Source: an uncultured Allomuricauda sp. (lineage in GTDB: Bacteria; Bacteroidota; Bacteroidia; Flavobacteriales; Flavobacteriaceae). From it: a stretch of DNA of 64,000 nt. The DNA lies in the NCBI RefSeq assembly GCF_947501165.1, contig NZ_CANMUU010000001.1, positions 372,001 through 436,000 on the forward strand, given 5' to 3'. Under the pieces are notes generated by a model. It was given only the letters and a program-made list of their open reading frames with translations. It had not been told where the DNA came from and did no database searches. The position numbers and the translations under genes are program-made. Positions 62,528 to 64,000 of this stretch are shown one piece after another (the first letter of the stretch is position 1; each line of letters opens with the position of its first letter).

Positions 62528-64000
62528 ATGACAATCAAAAACTTTATTTTGGGCCTTCCCCTTAGCCTAATTCTATTGGCAGGCTGCTCAGGGTCAATCT
62601 CAAAAAACAAAGAGATGGAAATCAGCGATAACACCTCTTTTGATTTTGAAGCTAAAGCAAAGGAACTGGTATCCCAAATGACGCTTGAGGAAAAGGTGTC
62701 CCAAATGAGTTATGAATCGCCAGCGATAGATAGACTTGGCATACCTGAATACAATTGGTGGAATGAGTGCCTCCATGGTGTAGGAAGAGCTGGTAAGGCC
62801 ACGGTATTCCCTCAGGCAATAGGATTGGCCGCCACATTTGACAAGGACAATATGTCCAAGATTTCAGAAATCATTTCAGATGAGGCTAGAGCCAAGCATC
62901 ACGAATTTGCTTCAAGAGGTAAAAGAGGTATCTATCAAGGCCTTACCTATTGGACGCCCAACATCAATATTTTTAGAGATCCTCGTTGGGGCCGTGGCAT
63001 GGAAACCTATGGAGAAGACCCCTATTTGGCAGGAGAATTAGCGGTTCGTTTTATTAAAGGTTTGCAAGGAGATGACCCTAATTACCTAAAGCTGGTGGCC
63101 ACAGCAAAACATTTTGCGGTACATAGTGGCCCTGAAGCAGACCGCCATCGATTTGATGCAGTTCCTAGTCCTCAAGACTTTTTAAATACTTACAGCCCTC
63201 ATTTTGAAAAAGTGGTCAAAGAAGCCGATGTATATTCCATTATGTGTGCCTACAACAGCTTCAACGGTAAACCTTGTTGCGGAAATGAAGAACTCAGTAG
63301 CCTTTTACGTGACGACTGGGGATTTGATGGTTATATTGTTTCCGATTGTTGGGCCATTCGTGATTTTTATGATGAAAATGCCCATAAAATAAGTGCAGAT
63401 GCTAAAGAAGCTTCTGCCATTGCCGTAAAAGCTGGAACCGATTTGAATTGTGGGAATTCCTATCCGGCATTGGTACAGGCTGTTAAAGATGGCTTGATTA
63501 CCGAAGCAGAATTAGATGTTTCCTTAGAAAGATTAATGGTAGCGAGGCTTAAACTGGGATTGTTCGCTCCTGAAGGTGCTGTACCATACGAGAATATCCC
63601 TTATGATGTTGTGGATTCCGAAAAACATCGACTTGCAGCGCTTGAAACGGCCCGCAAATCGATTGTGCTTCTTAAGAATGAGGAAAACACCCTGCCATGG
63701 GATAAAAGTTCGATTAAAAAGATAGCTGTAATAGGTTCAAACGCAGATGACTTGGAGGTTCTCTTAGGAAACTATAACGGATATCCCACTGAACCCATTA
63801 CTCCCTTAAAAGGTATCCAACAAAAGCTTCCAAATACCAAAGTTTCTTATGCTGTTGGATGTAAATTGGCAGAGGGTCTTCCAGTTTTTGAAGCAATACC
63901 AAAATCTGTTTTGTTCACAGACAATACACTAAAAACAAAAGGGCTAAAAGGTGAATATTTTGATAATATTGCCTTTGAGGGGCAACCAAAACATACAAGA
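62528..64000 (+). CDS. GH3 beta-glycosidase (xylosidase/glucosidase), 3'-truncated by window end
   Basis: The first 491 residues of a GH3 enzyme, open to the last base. It is a lipoprotein: MTIKNFILGLPLSLILLAGC, lipobox LAGC. The barrel domain shows NWWNECLHGVGRAG, DPRWGRGMETYGEDP, KHFAVHSGPEADRH and nucleophile Asp273 in GYIVSDCWAI. The second domain starts at KSIVLLKNEENTLPW. At residue ~477 GLKGEYFDN opens a PA14-type insert, as in many Bacteroidota GH3 xylosidases and glucosidases. It would release monosaccharides from xylo- or gluco-oligosaccharides produced by GH10 and GH5. Confidence 0.93.
   Translation, partial: MTIKNFILGLPLSLILLAGCSGSISKNKEMEISDNTSFDFEAKAKELVSQMTLEEKVSQMSYESPAIDRLGIPEYNWWNECLHGVGRAGKATVFPQAIGLAATFDKDNMSKISEIISDEARAKHHEFASRGKRGIYQGLTYWTPNINIFRDPRWGRGMETYGEDPYLAGELAVRFIKGLQGDDPNYLKLVATAKHFAVHSGPEADRHRFDAVPSPQDFLNTYSPHFEKVVKEADVYSIMCAYNSFNGKPCCGNEELSSLLRDDWGFDGYIVSDCWAIRDFYDENAHKISADAKEASAIAVKAGTDLNCGNSYPALVQAVKDGLITEAELDVSLERLMVARLKLGLFAPEGAVPYENIPYDVVDSEKHRLAALETARKSIVLLKNEENTLPWDKSSIKKIAVIGSNADDLEVLLGNYNGYPTEPITPLKGIQQKLPNTKVSYAVGCKLAEGLPVFEAIPKSVLFTDNTLKTKGLKGEYFDNIAFEGQPKHTR

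Overview
The window is a stretch of chromosome from a member of the Bacteroidota, most likely a marine or environmental Flavobacteriaceae. The evidence is a low-GC sequence with weak Shine-Dalgarno sites, SusC/SusD-type receptors, a hybrid two-component regulator, a type IX secretion (T9SS) C-terminal signal, Bacteroidota promoters (TTTG / TAnnTTTG) and many secreted or lipoprotein hypotheticals. No rRNA, tRNA, CRISPR array, insertion sequence or prophage is visible. No gene-free stretch exceeds 300 bases; the largest gaps, about 240-250 bases, lie upstream of the GH5, susC and GH10 genes.

Bases 1-17,000 hold mostly conserved genes: the 3' end of mfd with a translationally coupled Dph6-like ATP pyrophosphatase, a secreted serine hydrolase, a large anchored protein ending in MORN-like repeats, an ACT-like protein, YraN, a DUF1800/DUF1501 pair (the second partner carries both a Tat signal and a T9SS tail), metG, tex, a histone-deacetylase-like hydrolase, a PAP2 phosphatase and ferritin. 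A 53-residue Cys/Lys-rich ORF follows ferritin. Bases 17,000-24,990 carry a small SSB, a TonB receptor divergent from a MarR-type regulator, a DUF3052 protein, a second serine hydrolase, a VOC protein and a GNAT acetyltransferase.

Bases 24,990-30,166 form a minus-strand cluster: GH63-type mannosyl/glucosylglycerate-hydrolase-like enzyme, sodium:solute symporter, S66 LD-carboxypeptidase and glycerate kinase. Read together they suggest import and breakdown of a glycosylglycerate compatible solute to hexose and phosphoglycerate. Bases 30,300-45,065 are mixed housekeeping and accessory genes: SIMPL, DUF6265, an SDR-TetR operon with a readable promoter and operators, a BNR/VPS10-type repeat protein, a Qnr-like pentapeptide protein, a CBS protein, an M28 peptidase, two epimerase-like SDRs, moaC and moaE.

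Bases 45,228 to the window end are a polysaccharide utilization locus (PUL): GH5 endoglucanase-like lipoprotein, FG-GAP/ASPIC lipoprotein, SusD, SusC, hybrid two-component sensor/regulator, a surface lipoprotein with two duplicated glycan-binding-like domains, GH10 xylanase and a GH3 enzyme cut by the window edge. Beta-linked hemicellulose (xylan and/or beta-glucan) is the likely substrate. The most interesting signal is a two-part motif, ATGCWACA-N13-WTGCWWCA, with half-sites 21 bp apart. It occurs upstream of GH5, susC and the regulator gene, and in a slightly degenerate form upstream of GH10. It is a strong candidate for the binding site of the AraC-type output domain of the local regulator.
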